From Halieaceae bacterium (lineage in GTDB: Bacteria; Pseudomonadota; Gammaproteobacteria; Pseudomonadales; Halieaceae), in the NCBI GenBank assembly GCA_011523115.1, contig WTHO01000111.1:1-15241 (forward strand): a stretch of 15,241 nucleotides of DNA, given 5' to 3'. Made by a program: the position numbers and the translations under genes. The notes under the pieces are model-generated. The model was not told the origin of the DNA. It ran no database searches and saw only the letters and a program-made list of their open reading frames with translations. The stretch's first letter is position 1. Every line of letters starts with the position of its first letter. Of this stretch, positions 14,533 through 15,241 are shown in pieces.

Positions 14533-15241
14533 TAACCCGCCCGGGGTAGTCACCGGTTGGTTGGCCGTTGTGAAACGTTACTCGACCGGACTTGATCGTA
14601 AAATCATAACCCTCGGCCTGTTGCAAAAGACGACGCCCACCCGCGGGCAGATCAAACGCTACCGTAGGCAGTTGCAGTGCCAGCGACTCAAAGTCAATCA
14701 CGTTGAGGTCAGCCAACAGGCCCGGTGCTAATACACCTCTGTCCTCAAAACCGTATAACCGCGCTGTATCGTGGCACTGACGCTTAATCGCCTGCTCAAG
14801 GGGAATACGTTTCCCTTTTCGATCACGAACCCAATGCTGAAGCATGAAAGTGGTTGCCGCCGCATCGCAGATGGTCCCGCAATGTGCGCCGCCGTCTGAC
14901 AGCGAGTTGACGCAGTCCTCTGAGTCCAGCACCTCCTCCAAAAAATCCAAATTACCATTGGCATAGTTCAAAAGCGGGAAATAAAGCATCCCTGTGCCGC
15001 CGTTACGCATCATAAAGTCGTAGGCATACTCCTCCGCTGAGACCCCCAACGCCCTCGCCCGCGCCTCCACCGACTGCTCTGCGGATGGCTCGTAATCGAA
15101 CCCGGGCTGCATTTCATATTGCATCGAGAAGGCGCTTTCCATGAGATCAGCGATCAGCTGCAGATCGCTGCCTGTCGGCTCACCCCGCTCAGATAGCAGC
15201 CTTTGACGAAAGGCCGGATCCTGCAGGTGCTGCCACTGCTC
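14468..15241 (-). CDS. Amidohydrolase family protein, D-aminoacylase-like, 5' part outside the window
   Basis: The last 257 residues of a metal-dependent amidohydrolase resembling N-acyl-D-amino-acid deacylases. The frame is open through the right edge, so the start and the N-terminal HxH metal site lie outside; full members are about 550-580 residues. Seen: [15 protein letters not shown], whose Asp is the usual metal-site aspartate of the superfamily, then the end of the barrel ([27 protein letters not shown]) and the closing small beta domain with [43 protein letters not shown]. An internal ATG at 15142 is not the start, because the upstream frame ([16 protein letters not shown]) continues in family style. 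The tail after PGRVIRG, about 19 residues, overlaps the 3' end of rnt antisense. The true substrate is unknown; many such proteins are annotated only as amidohydrolases. Confidence 0.9.
   Translation of the reverse strand, partial: EQWQHLQDPAFRQRLLSERGEPTGSDLQLIADLMESAFSMQYEMQPGFDYEPSAEQSVEARARALGVSAEEYAYDFMMRNGGTGMLYFPLLNYANGNLDFLEEVLDSEDCVNSLSDGGAHCGTICDAAATTFMLQHWVRDRKGKRIPLEQAIKRQCHDTARLYGFEDRGVLAPGLLADLNVIDFESLALQLPTVAFDLPAGGRRLLQQAEGYDFTIKSGRVTFHNGQPTGDYPGRVIRGPQPAPSVTSPPVSATDSR

Noticed and set aside
1..15241. Mobile element, CRISPR array, tRNA or rRNA, toxin-antitoxin or phage defence genes
   Set aside because: No transposase, integrase, attachment-like repeats, regularly spaced repeats or tRNA-like folds were found by reading; every long frame is explained by a known family.

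Overview
The window reads as a chromosomal segment of a heterotrophic, probably marine, gammaproteobacterium. The evidence is the divergent argG / pyrC-rnt neighbourhood (argG, pyrC and rnt also lie close together in Pseudomonas), a gammaproteobacterial-type LexA operator (CTGT-N8-ACAG), an imuB/dnaE2 mutagenesis module, and a Baeyer-Villiger-type monooxygenase plus a D-aminoacylase-type amidohydrolase of kinds common in the OM60/NOR5 (Halieaceae) group. The genus is inference only. Coding density is high, no non-coding stretch exceeds about 190 bp, and I see no mobile element, tRNA, rRNA or CRISPR.

Layout. 1-1781 (-): catalase-peroxidase KatG with an export signal, cut by the left edge. 1968-3878 (-): DUF885 zinc-peptidase-like lipoprotein. 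3976-4009: a very symmetrical LexA box between that gene and imuB. 4013-5521 (+): imuB. 5589-6149 (-): a Blc-type outer-membrane lipocalin. 6277-6296: a second LexA box. 6304-9387 (+): dnaE2. 9550-9747 (-): a 65-residue CPXCG zinc-ribbon protein. 9754-11292 (-): an EthA-like flavin monooxygenase. 11469-12689 (-): argG. 12809-13852 (+): pyrC, overlapping rnt (13849-14532, +) by 4 bp. 14468-15241 (-): C-terminal part of an amidohydrolase that runs off the right edge and overlaps the end of rnt antisense.

How the genes work together. The centre of the window is an SOS mutagenesis module. In many bacteria it is one operon, imuA-imuB-dnaE2, often with a second lexA. Here imuA and lexA are absent, imuB and dnaE2 are separate transcription units each with its own LexA box, and a lipocalin gene on the opposite strand lies between them. 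Each LexA box is also upstream of a divergent lipoprotein gene (DUF885 peptidase, lipocalin), which raises the possibility that envelope-maintenance genes share the SOS signal. The right half is arginine and pyrimidine biosynthesis plus tRNA 3'-end maturation (argG, pyrC, rnt). Nothing here is a clearly new defence or mobile system; the split, imuA-less SOS module is the most interesting arrangement.
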